64,000 nt of DNA from Planctomycetales bacterium 10988 (GCA_009664345.1 CP043547.1:5236709-5300708), one strand, 5' to 3'; numbered from the stretch's first letter, positions 52,708-62,929 are shown. Notes: generated from the letters alone by a model not told the origin. Numbers and translations are program-made.

Positions 52708-54183
52708 TTGAAGAAACACTTTCCTAGGATGTTCCAAGTGGTCAAACAAAGACCAGTTTTGGCGTTGCTCTGCCTTGGCTTGTTCCTGTTATTACAGTGC
52801 CCGAATGGGAACACCTCGGTCCAAGCAGAGGAGGTGCCGGTTCCTTGGCAACCCCCGATCGGCATTCCAGCCCCCGAGTTCGGAATTGTGGAAACGGTAG
52901 AGAATGTATACGGAACTGGCCATTTCACGCATTTTGTCGATAACACGCATGCTGAAGCGACCGACGATGAGAATCCGAACGGAACCTTGGAACAACCGAG
53001 AAAAACGATTCCGCTGCAACTCTCAGCAGGAAGTGTCGTTGTAGTTCAAGGCGGACCCTACACATTTGAGAACCCGCGTGCTATCTGGGAGCTAGCAGGA
53101 ACTCGCGAACAGCCAGTCTTTATTCGGGGAAGAGAAAAGGATTCCCCACCTATGATCCATGGTTTGCGGATCAAGGCGACGGGACAATTTTTTGTGATTG
53201 AGAACTTTGAGTTCTTTCGCAAATCCACGATCGAACTGAATGGCAGACATGGAGTTCTACGGCACTGCGAAATTCATGATTCGCAAACCAATCCGGCGGT
53301 GCTGGCCAGCGGGGAAGAGATGGTCATTTACAACTGCCACATCCATCACAATCTCGTGGGGAAGGATCGTGACTGTCATGGTATTTACGCGACTTCCGGA
53401 GCAAAGCGTATTTGGGTGGTCGATAACCACCTCCACCACAACGGCGGAGACTCCTTCCAAGCTGGGCATCGGGCAACGATTTCGCCACAGTATTTATATA
53501 TTGGTCGCAATCGAATGCATGACGACCGGGAAAATGCCATCGATATTAAAATCGCAAAAGATGTTATCATTTCGCAAAATGTAATGTCTGGCTACTACCA
53601 ATCGAGCACCTCCGGTGGCGAAGCAATCCGCATCAACGATGAAGGCCCTCAGAAGAACATTTGGATTCTCTTCAATCAGATCTCAAACAGCCGTTGGGCA
53701 ATCAATCCGCGGAAATGTTCCTCTCCTCCTTATATCGTGGGGAATCTGATTTACGATTGCGAGGAAGCCGCGATCAAAGATGGCGCGCAAAGCATTGTGC
53801 ATAATACGATCTTCCGCTGCGGCAATGGCATCGAAGGGGGAGATCAGGCCGTCAACAACATCCTTTGTTTTCTCGATAAGGGAGTCGATCGCAACGTCAG
53901 GGACTCTCGAAACAATCTGTTCTGGCACGTGCGAAATCCTGGGCCCCTCCTTCAGTCTCAAGCTGCTGACCCGCTGTTTGTTGATGCAGAAAACGGCGAT
54001 TTTCATTTACAAAAAGAAAGCCCCGCCATTCAGGCAGCCACCCAAGTCGAAGTCTATGACCTCTTTCAGAAAACGTATGGGATCGACATTCTCTTTGATT
54101 TCGGTGGAAAACGTCCGGCTACCAAGCAGGTAAACGGCAAAAGGCAGCGGAGGGACCTCGGGGCGTTGGAGTCCACCTCTTGA
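52708..54183 (+). CDS. Secreted right-handed parallel beta-helix protein
   Basis: 491 residues from TTG 52708 (AGAGGA 11 bases upstream); ATG 52729 is an alternative. A signal peptide follows (VLALLCLGLFLLLQ, cleavage near SVQAEE). The rest has the regular short-strand pattern of pectate-lyase-like beta-helices (HCEIHDSQTNPAVLASGEEM, HHNLVGKDRDCHGIYATSG, NHLHHNGGDSFQAGH). Members bind or cleave polysaccharides; active-site residues cannot be placed. It lies after an AT-rich region and before a bidirectional terminator. Confidence 0.88.
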   Translation: MKKHFPRMFQVVKQRPVLALLCLGLFLLLQCPNGNTSVQAEEVPVPWQPPIGIPAPEFGIVETVENVYGTGHFTHFVDNTHAEATDDENPNGTLEQPRKTIPLQLSAGSVVVVQGGPYTFENPRAIWELAGTREQPVFIRGREKDSPPMIHGLRIKATGQFFVIENFEFFRKSTIELNGRHGVLRHCEIHDSQTNPAVLASGEEMVIYNCHIHHNLVGKDRDCHGIYATSGAKRIWVVDNHLHHNGGDSFQAGHRATISPQYLYIGRNRMHDDRENAIDIKIAKDVIISQNVMSGYYQSSTSGGEAIRINDEGPQKNIWILFNQISNSRWAINPRKCSSPPYIVGNLIYDCEEAAIKDGAQSIVHNTIFRCGNGIEGGDQAVNNILCFLDKGVDRNVRDSRNNLFWHVRNPGPLLQSQAADPLFVDAENGDFHLQKESPAIQAATQVEVYDLFQKTYGIDILFDFGGKRPATKQVNGKRQRRDLGALESTS

Positions 54184-54202
54184 AGCTACGAACCAAGCCC
54201 AT

Positions 54203-54239
54203 AAAAAACTCCCTCTGAAGAAGCCTTCAGAGGGAGTTT
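54203..54239. terminator. Bidirectional terminator between the beta-helix and hldD genes
   Basis: Perfect stem AACTCCCTCTGAAG/CTTCAGAGGGAGTT with a short loop; the minus strand has six T after it, the plus strand three. Confidence 0.9.
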
Positions 54240-54268
54240 CATTGGATTTGAACTACCGACCGATTAAA

Positions 54269-55297
54269 CTAAGCAATCTTGGCGATGGGCGGTCTCGGCT
54301 CGGTTGTCAGATAAGGGTTTTCTTGCAGAAGATGTTCGCAGACATAATCCCGAACGGCATCCTCCAGGGAGCGGAAGGCTTTCGGATAACCGGCTTCAGT
54401 CAGCTTGGTCATGTTCGCTTCCGTGAAATACTGATACTGCGATCGCATTCGCTCCGGCATCTCGATGTATTCAATCTCGACAGGGCGATCCATGGCGGAG
54501 AAGACGGCGGTTGCCAAGTCGTTCCACGAGCGGGCTTGTCCTGTGCCGACATTCAAAAGACCGTTTACTTCGGGATGTTCCAAGAGCCAAGCCATCACTT
54601 CGAGGCAATCCTTAACATAAACGAAGTCCCGCATTTGGCCGCCATCGGTGTAGTCGGGATGGTACGATTTGAAGAGGCGGACCTTGCCGGTTGCTTGGAT
54701 TTGTCGCACGGATTGCACCACCATGCTGACCATATTCCCTTTGTGATATTCATTCGGCCCGAAAACGTTGAAGAATTTCAAACCGACCATTTGATCCATC
54801 ACACCGGTACGAAGTGCCCATTCGTCGAACATCTGCTTCGATTGCCCGTACGGATTGAGCGGCATTAGACCAGGAGCCGTCTGGTGATCATCGTTGTAAC
54901 CTTGCGAGCCATCCCCGTAGGTAGCGGCACTGCTGGCATAGAGAAAACGAACGCCTCGCGGCAAGGACCATTGGGCTAAGGCTTTGGTATAACGATAGTT
55001 ATTGCGATATAGATAAGCCTTATCCATCTCCAGCGTTGAGCTACAGGCCCCCAAATGAACGATTGCCTCGGGGGTAAAATCCAAGCAGTCGCGTTGAATT
55101 TTGTCAAGAAACTCGGTTTCGGTGAGATACTCAGCGTAGCTCAAATGTGCGAGGTTTTTCGTTTCTTCTTGCATCTCCGCCCGATCGACGACAATCACAT
55201 CGTGACGACCAAGCTGATTCAAATGCCAGACGAAGGCACTTCCAATAAAACCTGCACCACCGGTGACAACGATCGGATGGACCATGACCAACTTCAT
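54269..55297 (-). CDS. hldD: ADP-L-glycero-D-manno-heptose 6-epimerase
   Basis: 342 residues against about 310 in E. coli. Extended SDR motifs: VVTGGAGFIGSAFVWHLN, YASSAATYG, the Tyr-x3-Lys YGQSK, and FFNVFGPNEYHKGNMVSMV, a stretch typical of HldD. It makes the heptose used in lipopolysaccharide cores, in the cytosol. About 20 extra residues at the C-terminus (QENPYLTTEPRPPIAKIA). No other heptose gene is in the window. Confidence 0.92.
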   Translation of the reverse strand: MKLVMVHPIVVTGGAGFIGSAFVWHLNQLGRHDVIVVDRAEMQEETKNLAHLSYAEYLTETEFLDKIQRDCLDFTPEAIVHLGACSSTLEMDKAYLYRNNYRYTKALAQWSLPRGVRFLYASSAATYGDGSQGYNDDHQTAPGLMPLNPYGQSKQMFDEWALRTGVMDQMVGLKFFNVFGPNEYHKGNMVSMVVQSVRQIQATGKVRLFKSYHPDYTDGGQMRDFVYVKDCLEVMAWLLEHPEVNGLLNVGTGQARSWNDLATAVFSAMDRPVEIEYIEMPERMRSQYQYFTEANMTKLTEAGYPKAFRSLEDAVRDYVCEHLLQENPYLTTEPRPPIAKIA

Positions 55298-55336
55298 TCC
55301 TGATTGCGGGAGAAAACGATCGCCCGAATTCTTGGG

Positions 55337-56653
55337 TTACGAAATCGAGGCGGTTTTTTGAGGTTGGCGATTATAGAGTTTTTCCCGCGTTGACCAAAGC
55401 CCAGCTGACGGCGTCGGAATGAAGAAGATACGTTCGCCATCGGGCATGGTGTTCCAACCTTCTTTCATCGTGGCCGGATGGTAGCGTTCCATCATTTCGT
55501 TGAGATCGGCATAGCCAAAACCGACCGTTTCGATTTCTTCCTTGGACACATGGCCCGGAGCATAAGTAATCTTGAAACGGCCTTCGGAAGAACCATGAAT
55601 CAGGTGAGCCGTGGCATGGGCGAATTCGATCAAGTCTTCTTGCGTTTTGTACTGCTCCATCACTTTCGGAGTCCCGCAATAGCCGTACTTGCGGATGATG
55701 GCATCGACCTCGGGTTGCTCTCCGAATCGCTTCAGGCCAGGAGCAAGAATCAAAAGTTCCCCGCCATCGGCCATCGCCATGCGGGTTCGATAGACGGCCT
55801 TGTTTGCCACCCAAGTGCTGAAAAATTCATCACCCTGCATGACGCAGACCATTTTCTCGACGGGTTCTTCGAGGATCGTAATGTTCTCTTCACGAGACTG
55901 GCGGGCGGCGGAAAGATACGTTTCCAAATCTTCCCCCGCATAAAAACCAGTATGGACGAGTTCGCCTTCGTCGTTTCTTGCCAAGACGACCTGAATATAA
56001 CAGTCGGGAAGATCGCCCAAAAACTCCTCTTCCGCCTTGTTGAAACAATCCCGCACCGGCGTGACGAGATTGCCGAGGTTGTTTTCAATCCCACAAGACG
56101 CGGCCATCATGTGCGAAGTGCAGATCGTGTCTTTGCCCGCCAGGCCGATGAAATAGTTCTTGTTATGATTGGCAAAGCCGAGAACTTCATGTGGAACGAC
56201 GTGGCCGATATTCAAAATCAAATCCCACTGTTCTTCCATCAGCATCTTGTTGAGATCGATCGGAATCGCCCAATTCGCAACCCCATCGCTGATCTGTTCG
56301 ACATACTCCGCGGAAATTTCCCCGAGGCGGACACAGCCATTGCGCCAATCGTGAGGATGGATGTTCTCGTGCGGAATGTCGCCGAACATCTGTTTGTTTT
56401 CTTCACGGGTGTGCGGAACATGTTGGCCCAACGTCGGGATGACATGGACTTCCGCATCCGGCGTTAAAAACTCATAGAGCCACTGCGTGATCAAGCCAGA
56501 ACCGGAGTGCATCCGGGTAATGTCCGGAGGAAGCAACAGGACGCGTTTTGGCTCGGCACAAAATTTTTCTTTCGCCGCTTCCAAACTTTGACGCGTCAGC
56601 TCCTTCAATTCCTCTAAGGTGATATGCGACGACTTCTGACTGATCCAAGGCAT
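55337..56653 (-). CDS. LarA-like nickel-pincer racemase family protein
   Basis: 438 residues, near LarA (424). The lactate racemase family fold is visible: LLPPDITRMHSGSG in place of the DxTRP loop, HVVPHEVLGFANHNKNYFIG with the conserved His and Lys, and GGELLILAPGLKRFGE. Members with other substrates, such as mannonate epimerases, are common, so lactate is not assumed. No larBCE genes for the nickel cofactor are nearby. It lies 40 bp upstream of hldD on the same strand. Confidence 0.88.
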   Translation of the reverse strand: MPWISQKSSHITLEELKELTRQSLEAAKEKFCAEPKRVLLLPPDITRMHSGSGLITQWLYEFLTPDAEVHVIPTLGQHVPHTREENKQMFGDIPHENIHPHDWRNGCVRLGEISAEYVEQISDGVANWAIPIDLNKMLMEEQWDLILNIGHVVPHEVLGFANHNKNYFIGLAGKDTICTSHMMAASCGIENNLGNLVTPVRDCFNKAEEEFLGDLPDCYIQVVLARNDEGELVHTGFYAGEDLETYLSAARQSREENITILEEPVEKMVCVMQGDEFFSTWVANKAVYRTRMAMADGGELLILAPGLKRFGEQPEVDAIIRKYGYCGTPKVMEQYKTQEDLIEFAHATAHLIHGSSEGRFKITYAPGHVSKEEIETVGFGYADLNEMMERYHPATMKEGWNTMPDGERIFFIPTPSAGLWSTREKLYNRQPQKTASIS

Positions 56654-57100
56654 CGGGGGGCTCCTATTCTCTAGTTCTATATATACAGTGTCTTGCGATG
56701 ACTTCTATGTGGCTCTGACTTTGAGGTTCGTGGCATTTTCAAAGCAATTTTGTCAGAACTGTCAGTGTACTCCAAAGGGAACCGGAAAGGGAAGGGATCG
56801 ACAACGGTTTCTCTCGCCAAAAAATCTCCCCACTTGTTACCCTTTTCCCGACCTGTTTTGTAACGCTGCCCAAGTGGTCGAACTTGAGAAAAGTTTTTCT
56901 GATTCAGTGTACAGATGTGGTATAATGAGTATATCTGGAACTGAAAAGGAAAGATCGAATCGGCTTCCTGTTCTTTGCCGAAGAAGACTCATCTCGGTCG
57001 TACTCCTGCGAAATGAGTTGACCTTGTTCAGTTTTGAGCGAAACTAAATGCAAGCGTCCACAATCCTGTATGCCTTCACTCGAGAGACGGAATCAAGCGG
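56654..57100. other. 447-bp divergent region before mutS
   Basis: Between the LarA-like gene (minus) and mutS (plus). It contains an extended -10 (56918-56926). No gene supported. Confidence 0.55.
56918..56926 (+). promoter_or_regulatory. Candidate extended -10 promoter upstream of mutS
   Basis: TGGTATAAT, a perfect TGn plus TATAAT. No good -35 at the standard distance, which extended -10 promoters tolerate. It is about 175 bp from the mutS start, so a long leader would follow. Confidence 0.35.
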
Positions 57101-59701
57101 ATGTCCATCACCCCGATGATGCAACAATATCAGGAAGCAAAAGCCGCGTGTCCGGGAGCGATTCTCCTTTTCCGGATGGGCGATTTTTACGAGCTATTTT
57201 TTGAAGACGCCGAAATTGTCGCTCGGGAGTTGAATCTTTCCCTGACGAGTCGCGATAAAGGGGAGAACGCCATTCCGATGGCTGGCTTCCCGCATCATTC
57301 GCTCGATAATTATCTTGCCAAGCTCATCCAGAACGGGCATCGCGTCGCCATTGCGGATCAAGTCGAAGACCCCAAGTTAGCGAAAGGCCTGGTGAAACGG
57401 GAAGTCACCAGGATCGTCTCGGCGGGGACTTTGACCGAGGAATCCCTGCTCGATCCGAAGGCGAACAACTATTTGGCCTCCATTTCGGAAACCAAGAAGG
57501 CCATCGGGCTGGCGTGGTTGGAGCTATCCACCGGACGGTTCCTTGCGATGGAAACTACCAGAGAACGGCTGAATGATGAACTGGCCCGCATCGAACCGAC
57601 GGAGTGTTTGATCTCGGAAGATTTCGCCGGGCCGCTTTATTCGGTCAAAGGGCAAACGATGATGACCCGCCGTCCGGTCTGGATGTTCCAAACGAAGGAC
57701 GCCGAGGATGCCTTGAAAAAACACTTCGGCACCCATTCTTTGGAAGGATTTGGCTGGGATCGAAGTAGTCCCGCCCTCGGGGCTGCCGGGGCGATTTTGC
57801 AATATCTCCGCGAAACGCAAAGGGACGCTTTACCCTATTTGGAGCCGATTTCTCCTTATGAAAGTGGCGAAACGCTCCTGCTGGATGCGGCGACTCGGCG
57901 GAGTTTGGAGCTGACGAAAACCTTGCGAGATGGGCGGCGGCAAGGTTCGTTGCTCGGGATTCTCGATCAAACCGTGACAGCGATGGGTTCGCGAATGTTG
58001 GCCGATTGGCTGGCGAATCCCTTGCGGAAAAAGCCGCTACTCGATGAACGGCTCGATGCGGTCGCGGAACTCAAGCAGAATCCCACTCTCATCGAACAGA
58101 TGCAAGAACGGCTCAAGGGAATCTATGACATCGAACGGCTCGTGGCCAGGGTGACTTCGGGAAGAGCCAGCCCGCGCGATTTGAATCATCTCGGAAAGAC
58201 GCTCAATCTCCTTCCAAAAATCAAGGCGAAATTGGCCGGCCGGAAAAGTTCGCTGCTGAACGGTTTGCAGGAAGGAATGAGTCTGCTGCCGGAGATGACG
58301 CAGAAACTCCGCGATGCCCTCGAAGATGATTGCCCACTTACCAGTCGCGAAGGGGGATTCATTCGAGCAAGATATTCCGCAGAGATCGATCAACTCCGCG
58401 AACTGGCAGCCGGCGGGAAACAGTGGATTGCCAAGTATCAAGCGGACGAGAGTCAACGCAGCGGCATTCCCAATCTGAAGGTCGGGTATAATAAGGTCTT
58501 TGGCTACTATCTCGAAGTCACCCATGCCCACCGCGATCGGGTGCCCAGCGAATACATTCGCAAGCAAACCTTGAAAAATGCCGAGCGGTACATCACGCCG
58601 GAACTGAAGGAATACGAGGAAAAAGTCCTTTCCGCAACGGATCGAGCCAAGGAACTGGAGTACCATCTCTTTCTTGCCTTGCGGGCGGAAGTGGCGGATC
58701 AAGGCCCGGTTCTCCAGCAAAACGCCCGGATATTGGCTCAGTTGGATGTGTTGATTTCCTTCGCGGAACTCGCCCGACAACGGGGATATTGCCGTCCGGA
58801 ATTAACGAACTCCCCGCAACTGACGATTGAACAAGGCCGCCATCCGGTCCTTGATATTACGGAGCCGGAAGGTAGCTTCGTTCCGAACGATGCTCAAATG
58901 GACCCGGAAGGCGATTTTCTTCTGCTGATTACTGGGCCGAATATGGCGGGGAAAAGTACGTATATTCGGCAGGTCGCCTTGATTACTTTGATGGCACAAA
59001 TGGGGTCTTTCGTCCCGGCACAATCCGCAATGATCGGCCTGGCGGATCGGATTTTTGCCAGAGTCGGTGCGAGTGATGAGCTTTCGCGAGGACAAAGTAC
59101 CTTCATGGTGGAAATGACCGAAACTGCCAGGATTCTCCATCAATCGACAGCCAATAGTTTGGTGATTCTCGATGAAATTGGGCGGGGAACGAGTACTTAC
59201 GATGGCGTTTCCCTCGCCTGGGCCGTCGTCGAACATCTTCACGATTATCTCGGTTGCCGAACACTGTTTGCCACGCACTATCATGAGCTAACGGACTTGG
59301 CGAACGAACGAAAAGGCGTGAAAAACCTCTCGGTCGCTGTGCAGGAATGGGAAGAGCGGATCGTTTTCCTCCATCAGATCGTCGAAGGCCCAGCGGATAA
59401 AAGTTATGGAATCCACGTAGCTCGACTCGCCGGAGTTCCGCATGAAGTGATCGATCGGGCAGAAGTCATCTTACAGCAACTCGAAAATACCCACCAACTC
59501 GAAGAGCATCGCGAGAAGCTGGCCAACTTACCTTCCACACCGAAGCATTCCTTACAGCTCACACTTTTTGGCAGCGATGACCACCCCATTCTTGATGAAA
59601 TGCGAGAGCTGGACCTCGACCGGATTTCGGACGAGTCCTTGCTCAATCAAATTCGTAAATGGCAAAGTGAATTGAAAAGCCGACTGCCAGCGAATTCCTG
59701 A
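57101..59701 (+). CDS. mutS: DNA mismatch repair protein MutS
   Basis: 866 residues (E. coli 853). The mismatch-binding Phe-x-Glu is in FRMGDFYELFFEDA; the ATPase has Walker A TGPNMAGKSTYIRQ, Walker B LVILDEIGRGTSTYDG and FATHYHEL. The C-terminus lacks an obvious long extension. It recognises mismatches and recruits MutL, which is not in this window. Start is unambiguous. It ends at 59701 with no clear terminator. Confidence 0.98.
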   Translation: MSITPMMQQYQEAKAACPGAILLFRMGDFYELFFEDAEIVARELNLSLTSRDKGENAIPMAGFPHHSLDNYLAKLIQNGHRVAIADQVEDPKLAKGLVKREVTRIVSAGTLTEESLLDPKANNYLASISETKKAIGLAWLELSTGRFLAMETTRERLNDELARIEPTECLISEDFAGPLYSVKGQTMMTRRPVWMFQTKDAEDALKKHFGTHSLEGFGWDRSSPALGAAGAILQYLRETQRDALPYLEPISPYESGETLLLDAATRRSLELTKTLRDGRRQGSLLGILDQTVTAMGSRMLADWLANPLRKKPLLDERLDAVAELKQNPTLIEQMQERLKGIYDIERLVARVTSGRASPRDLNHLGKTLNLLPKIKAKLAGRKSSLLNGLQEGMSLLPEMTQKLRDALEDDCPLTSREGGFIRARYSAEIDQLRELAAGGKQWIAKYQADESQRSGIPNLKVGYNKVFGYYLEVTHAHRDRVPSEYIRKQTLKNAERYITPELKEYEEKVLSATDRAKELEYHLFLALRAEVADQGPVLQQNARILAQLDVLISFAELARQRGYCRPELTNSPQLTIEQGRHPVLDITEPEGSFVPNDAQMDPEGDFLLLITGPNMAGKSTYIRQVALITLMAQMGSFVPAQSAMIGLADRIFARVGASDELSRGQSTFMVEMTETARILHQSTANSLVILDEIGRGTSTYDGVSLAWAVVEHLHDYLGCRTLFATHYHELTDLANERKGVKNLSVAVQEWEERIVFLHQIVEGPADKSYGIHVARLAGVPHEVIDRAEVILQQLENTHQLEEHREKLANLPSTPKHSLQLTLFGSDDHPILDEMRELDLDRISDESLLNQIRKWQSELKSRLPANS

Positions 59702-60149
59702 TGAGAACTTTCACTATTTTATAGAGAGAAACAAGTGGAAAACTTGTATTGGTATTACCAGTGAGTAAAAGTGTGTCCGATATGCGGCGCTGGTATGACC
59801 AGAGAGATGCTTCTTTGAAAAGACAAGATTTTTGTGAACACTAGCATGCGGCTCACGGTAGAAGAAGTAGAGGATATTTCGGAAAAAAATGAACGATTCT
59901 TTACTTTTTTAGGAAAGTTTTTCTTCGCAGAGTCAACCTAGTAGTATGATTCCCAGGTTTATCGTACAATAGATCGACTTAGATTGATGCGTTTGACAAG
60001 CTTTCAGCGTAATGTTTGCTCCATAGAAGCCCTGGCAAAAACGAATCTGAAACCTCAGCAATCCCCCGATTGAACGAGTTTCCTTCCATGAGGATTTTGT
60101 CAGAGCCTTCAATATCCCCCCGAATATTCTACTGGTTGAGAGGTTCTAG
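59702..60149. other. 448-bp region with paired palindromes before the DoxX-like gene
   Basis: Non-coding gap with two phased palindromes at 59749 and 59790 (see below). Otherwise AT-rich without recognisable genes. Confidence 0.55.
59749..59802. promoter_or_regulatory. Two phased TGGTATnACCAG palindromes
   Basis: TTGGTATTACCAG at 59749-59761 and CTGGTATGACCAG at 59790-59802 share an inner TGGTATnACCA dyad. Starts are 41 bp apart, near four helical turns, so a repressor could bind both on one face. They lie 350 bp before the DoxX-like gene and right after mutS. Confidence 0.45.
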
Positions 60150-61223
60150 GTGCGTTCTGGAATACGTATTGGCATCCTGGCAGTGATCATGCTGGTCCTG
60201 CTGCGATTAAGTATTGGTTGGCACTTCCTTTATCAAGGAATTTCAAAACTGAATGATCCTGATTTTTCGGCCGAAGCGTATTTGCTTCAGTCGAAAGGTC
60301 CGCTCGCTCCGATGTTTCGCGATTTAATCCCGGATTCGGAAGGAATGCTGGTCCTAGCGGACGCGGACCCAAAAACGACTCTAGCGGAAATGCGATACTT
60401 TCAGGATCAAATCAAGGTCCTGTATGGGAAGGTCGTCCCCGAGTCCGAACTCCCGGAAGATAAAAAAGAACGGCTCCGGTATGCCAAGATTGTGAAACCG
60501 GAAGAGGAAAAATCTGAAGAAGAAAAAGCCTCCGGAGAGGTTCTGTATCAATACTATCAACTTCCGCAAGATCAGCTCGAAGCGGTCGAAGCAGTTTACG
60601 AGCGATATAAGTCAGAAATCGAAGATTGGTTTGCAGTCAATCAAGTTGATATTTTAGAATATTTGGAAGACCGCGAAAAATTGGGCCTCGCGGAGGCTTC
60701 CACAAACTACTTCGAACAAAAACCCTCCTTCCAACAAAAACGGAACTGGGAAAAGCGGCAGGAATTGTCCTCGACCGTCAAGCCTTGGCTGGAATATCTC
60801 AATGCCAGCATGGAAGGTTACCGCAACGATGTGGTGGCCACGTTGACTTCCGAACAATTGGCGGAAACCCCGCTGCCGGACAATCGCACCATGTTCGAGC
60901 GGATGAATGACCTGATTAAATATTCAAACATTGCAATCGGTGCCTGCTTGATCGCTGGGCTTTTCACTCGACTGGCGAGTTGGGGGGGAGCGGCGTTCTT
61001 GGCTCTGATTATCTTAAGTAATCCGCCGTGGCCGGGAATTTATCCGGAACCGCATCCCGCGGTTGGCCCGGCTTGGATTGTCAATAAAGAATTTGTCGAA
61101 ATGATGGCACTTCTCGTCCTCGGGTGTACGACCGTCGGCCGATGGGGAGGGCTCGATTTCTTCATTCACTACCTGTTAATTAAACCCCTGTTCGGTCGGC
61201 AGGAAGCGGAGGAAAAAGCATGA
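60150..61223 (+). CDS. DoxX-like membrane protein with long inserted domain
   Basis: 357 residues from GTG 60150 (GAGAGG upstream). Helix 1 (IGILAVIMLVLLRLSIGWHF) opens the family fold, with YQGISKLNDPDF after it. A largely charged helical insertion of about 200 residues (roughly 40-240) is absent from ordinary DoxX proteins of about 130-150 residues. Helices 2-4 follow (SNIAIGACLIAGLFTRLAS, AAFLALIILSNPPW, MMALLVLGCTTVGRW). Function of the family is vague. The stop overlaps the next start (ATGA), so the two genes are coupled. Confidence 0.85.
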   Translation: MRSGIRIGILAVIMLVLLRLSIGWHFLYQGISKLNDPDFSAEAYLLQSKGPLAPMFRDLIPDSEGMLVLADADPKTTLAEMRYFQDQIKVLYGKVVPESELPEDKKERLRYAKIVKPEEEKSEEEKASGEVLYQYYQLPQDQLEAVEAVYERYKSEIEDWFAVNQVDILEYLEDREKLGLAEASTNYFEQKPSFQQKRNWEKRQELSSTVKPWLEYLNASMEGYRNDVVATLTSEQLAETPLPDNRTMFERMNDLIKYSNIAIGACLIAGLFTRLASWGGAAFLALIILSNPPWPGIYPEPHPAVGPAWIVNKEFVEMMALLVLGCTTVGRWGGLDFFIHYLLIKPLFGRQEAEEKA

Positions 61224-62929
61224 ATTTAACTCCCGAAGAAAAACGCATCGGCAAGAATAATTTTAACGAGTATATCAACAAAACTCGTTCCGATATGCTG
61301 ACCCGGCGGGAATTTTTGGCCGCCAGTGCGGTGGCTGCCGCCGTCCCTTCCGTCGGTTTGGGGACTTTCTATTTTGGCTATAATAAAGTCAAAGACCCGA
61401 TTCGCGTCGGTGTGATTGGTACCGGGGATGAAGGAAGTGTCCTGATTTCCAATATCAATCCAGACTATCTGCAAGTCGTCGCGATCAGCGATATTCGTCC
61501 TTATAACCAATGGCGTGCCTTCCATGGGGATCAACGTAGCCCTGGAACGTATGCCGCCCGTCAAGGCTTGATGAATGTCTATGGCTGGAAATCGGAAGAT
61601 GAAGCCAAGAAAAAAGTCAAGGTTTATGAGGATTACAAAGAACTTCTGAAGCAGTCGGATATTGAAGCGGTCATCATTGCCGTGCCGCTCGTGCAACACC
61701 ATCCGATCGCCATGGCCGCCATGCAAGCCGGTAAGCATGTCTTGACCGAAAAGCTGATGGCTCATGACATCGCACAATGTAAAGAAATGGGCCGCACTTC
61801 GCAGGAGCAAAATCTCTTGCTCGCGACAGGCCACCAACGCCACTATAGCGTTCTCTATGACAATGCCGTGCATACCATTCGCCAAGATGTGATCGGCAAG
61901 ATTCACCACATTCGTGCTCAATGGCATCGCAATAACTCCCCGCTCAAAGATAGCTGGAAGCCGCCGTTGCCCCATGAATGGGCGGATGAGCTCAAGTCCG
62001 TGAGTGAGAAGTTGGATCGCGCGAAATCGGCTGCGGATATCGAACGCTATCAAAAAGCCAAGACCCTTCTTGAAATGCAACTTCTCGACAAAACCGTTGA
62101 TGCCGCCAAGTACGGTTATCAAGGGGGAACAGTTCCTGGCGAAGGTAGCCTCGAACCTTATACCTACGGAGCTTTGGAAGAACTCATTCGTTGGCGTTTG
62201 TGGGATCGTACCGGAGGCGGCTTGATGGCGGAACTCGGTAGCCACCAATTGGATGCTGCCAGTATTTTCATCAGTGCTTTGCGAGAAGATGGCAAGAAGG
62301 TTCGTCCGCTGGCGGTCTATTGCAACGGTGGTCGTCACACCTTTACCAATGATCGTGATTCCGCGGATCATGTTTATTGCACCTATGAATTCCCGGCCCA
62401 GCCGTATTTCGATACCGATAGCGGCTATAAATACGATGGCTACGAACAGGACCCGGAAAAGAAAATCGTTGTGACCTATTCCTCCATCAATGGAAATGGG
62501 TACGGCGGTTATGGGGAAGTCGTGGCGGGAACGAAGGGGACGATGATCCTCGACGCCGAAAAAGACGCCTATCTTTTCCTCGGGGCTTCGACCAAGACCC
62601 AAATCACCGTCAAGAAAGATGCCGCGGTCAGCGCTTACGAAACTGCCGGCGGGACGATCGATGCGGTGGAAACGAACGCCTTGGGAAGTTACCCGCCGAG
62701 CCGTGGTTATCAAGAAGAGATGGAACACTTCGCGTGGTGTATCCGCAACCGCGATCCGGAAAACAAACCACGTTGCTATCCGGAAGTCGCAATGGCCGAT
62801 GCCATTCTCGCGTTGACCGCGAACATCTCGATGAAGCTCAATCGCCGTATCGAGTTCAAAGAAGAATGGTTCGATATGGATCATCCGGACTGCCCCGAAG
62901 ATTTGCTCAAAAATCCTTCGGTCGTCTAA
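61220..62929 (+). CDS. Gfo/Idh/MocA family oxidoreductase with Tat signal
   Basis: 569 residues, overlapping the DoxX-like stop by 4 bp. A Tat motif TRREFLAAS at about 28-36 precedes a hydrophobic stretch, so it is probably exported folded with its cofactor. The Rossmann motif is IRVGVIGTGDEGSV; EKLMAHDIAQCKEM carries the EKP-like Lys. Longer than the usual 350-450 residues, with inserts. NAD(P)-dependent sugar oxidoreductase or, in Planctomycetota, a sugar-modifying protein of unknown substrate. Terminator at 62971. Confidence 0.93.
   Translation: MNLTPEEKRIGKNNFNEYINKTRSDMLTRREFLAASAVAAAVPSVGLGTFYFGYNKVKDPIRVGVIGTGDEGSVLISNINPDYLQVVAISDIRPYNQWRAFHGDQRSPGTYAARQGLMNVYGWKSEDEAKKKVKVYEDYKELLKQSDIEAVIIAVPLVQHHPIAMAAMQAGKHVLTEKLMAHDIAQCKEMGRTSQEQNLLLATGHQRHYSVLYDNAVHTIRQDVIGKIHHIRAQWHRNNSPLKDSWKPPLPHEWADELKSVSEKLDRAKSAADIERYQKAKTLLEMQLLDKTVDAAKYGYQGGTVPGEGSLEPYTYGALEELIRWRLWDRTGGGLMAELGSHQLDAASIFISALREDGKKVRPLAVYCNGGRHTFTNDRDSADHVYCTYEFPAQPYFDTDSGYKYDGYEQDPEKKIVVTYSSINGNGYGGYGEVVAGTKGTMILDAEKDAYLFLGASTKTQITVKKDAAVSAYETAGGTIDAVETNALGSYPPSRGYQEEMEHFAWCIRNRDPENKPRCYPEVAMADAILALTANISMKLNRRIEFKEEWFDMDHPDCPEDLLKNPSVV

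Noticed and set aside
55478-56467. Plus-strand open frame of 329 codons
   Set aside because: Shadow of the LarA-like gene.
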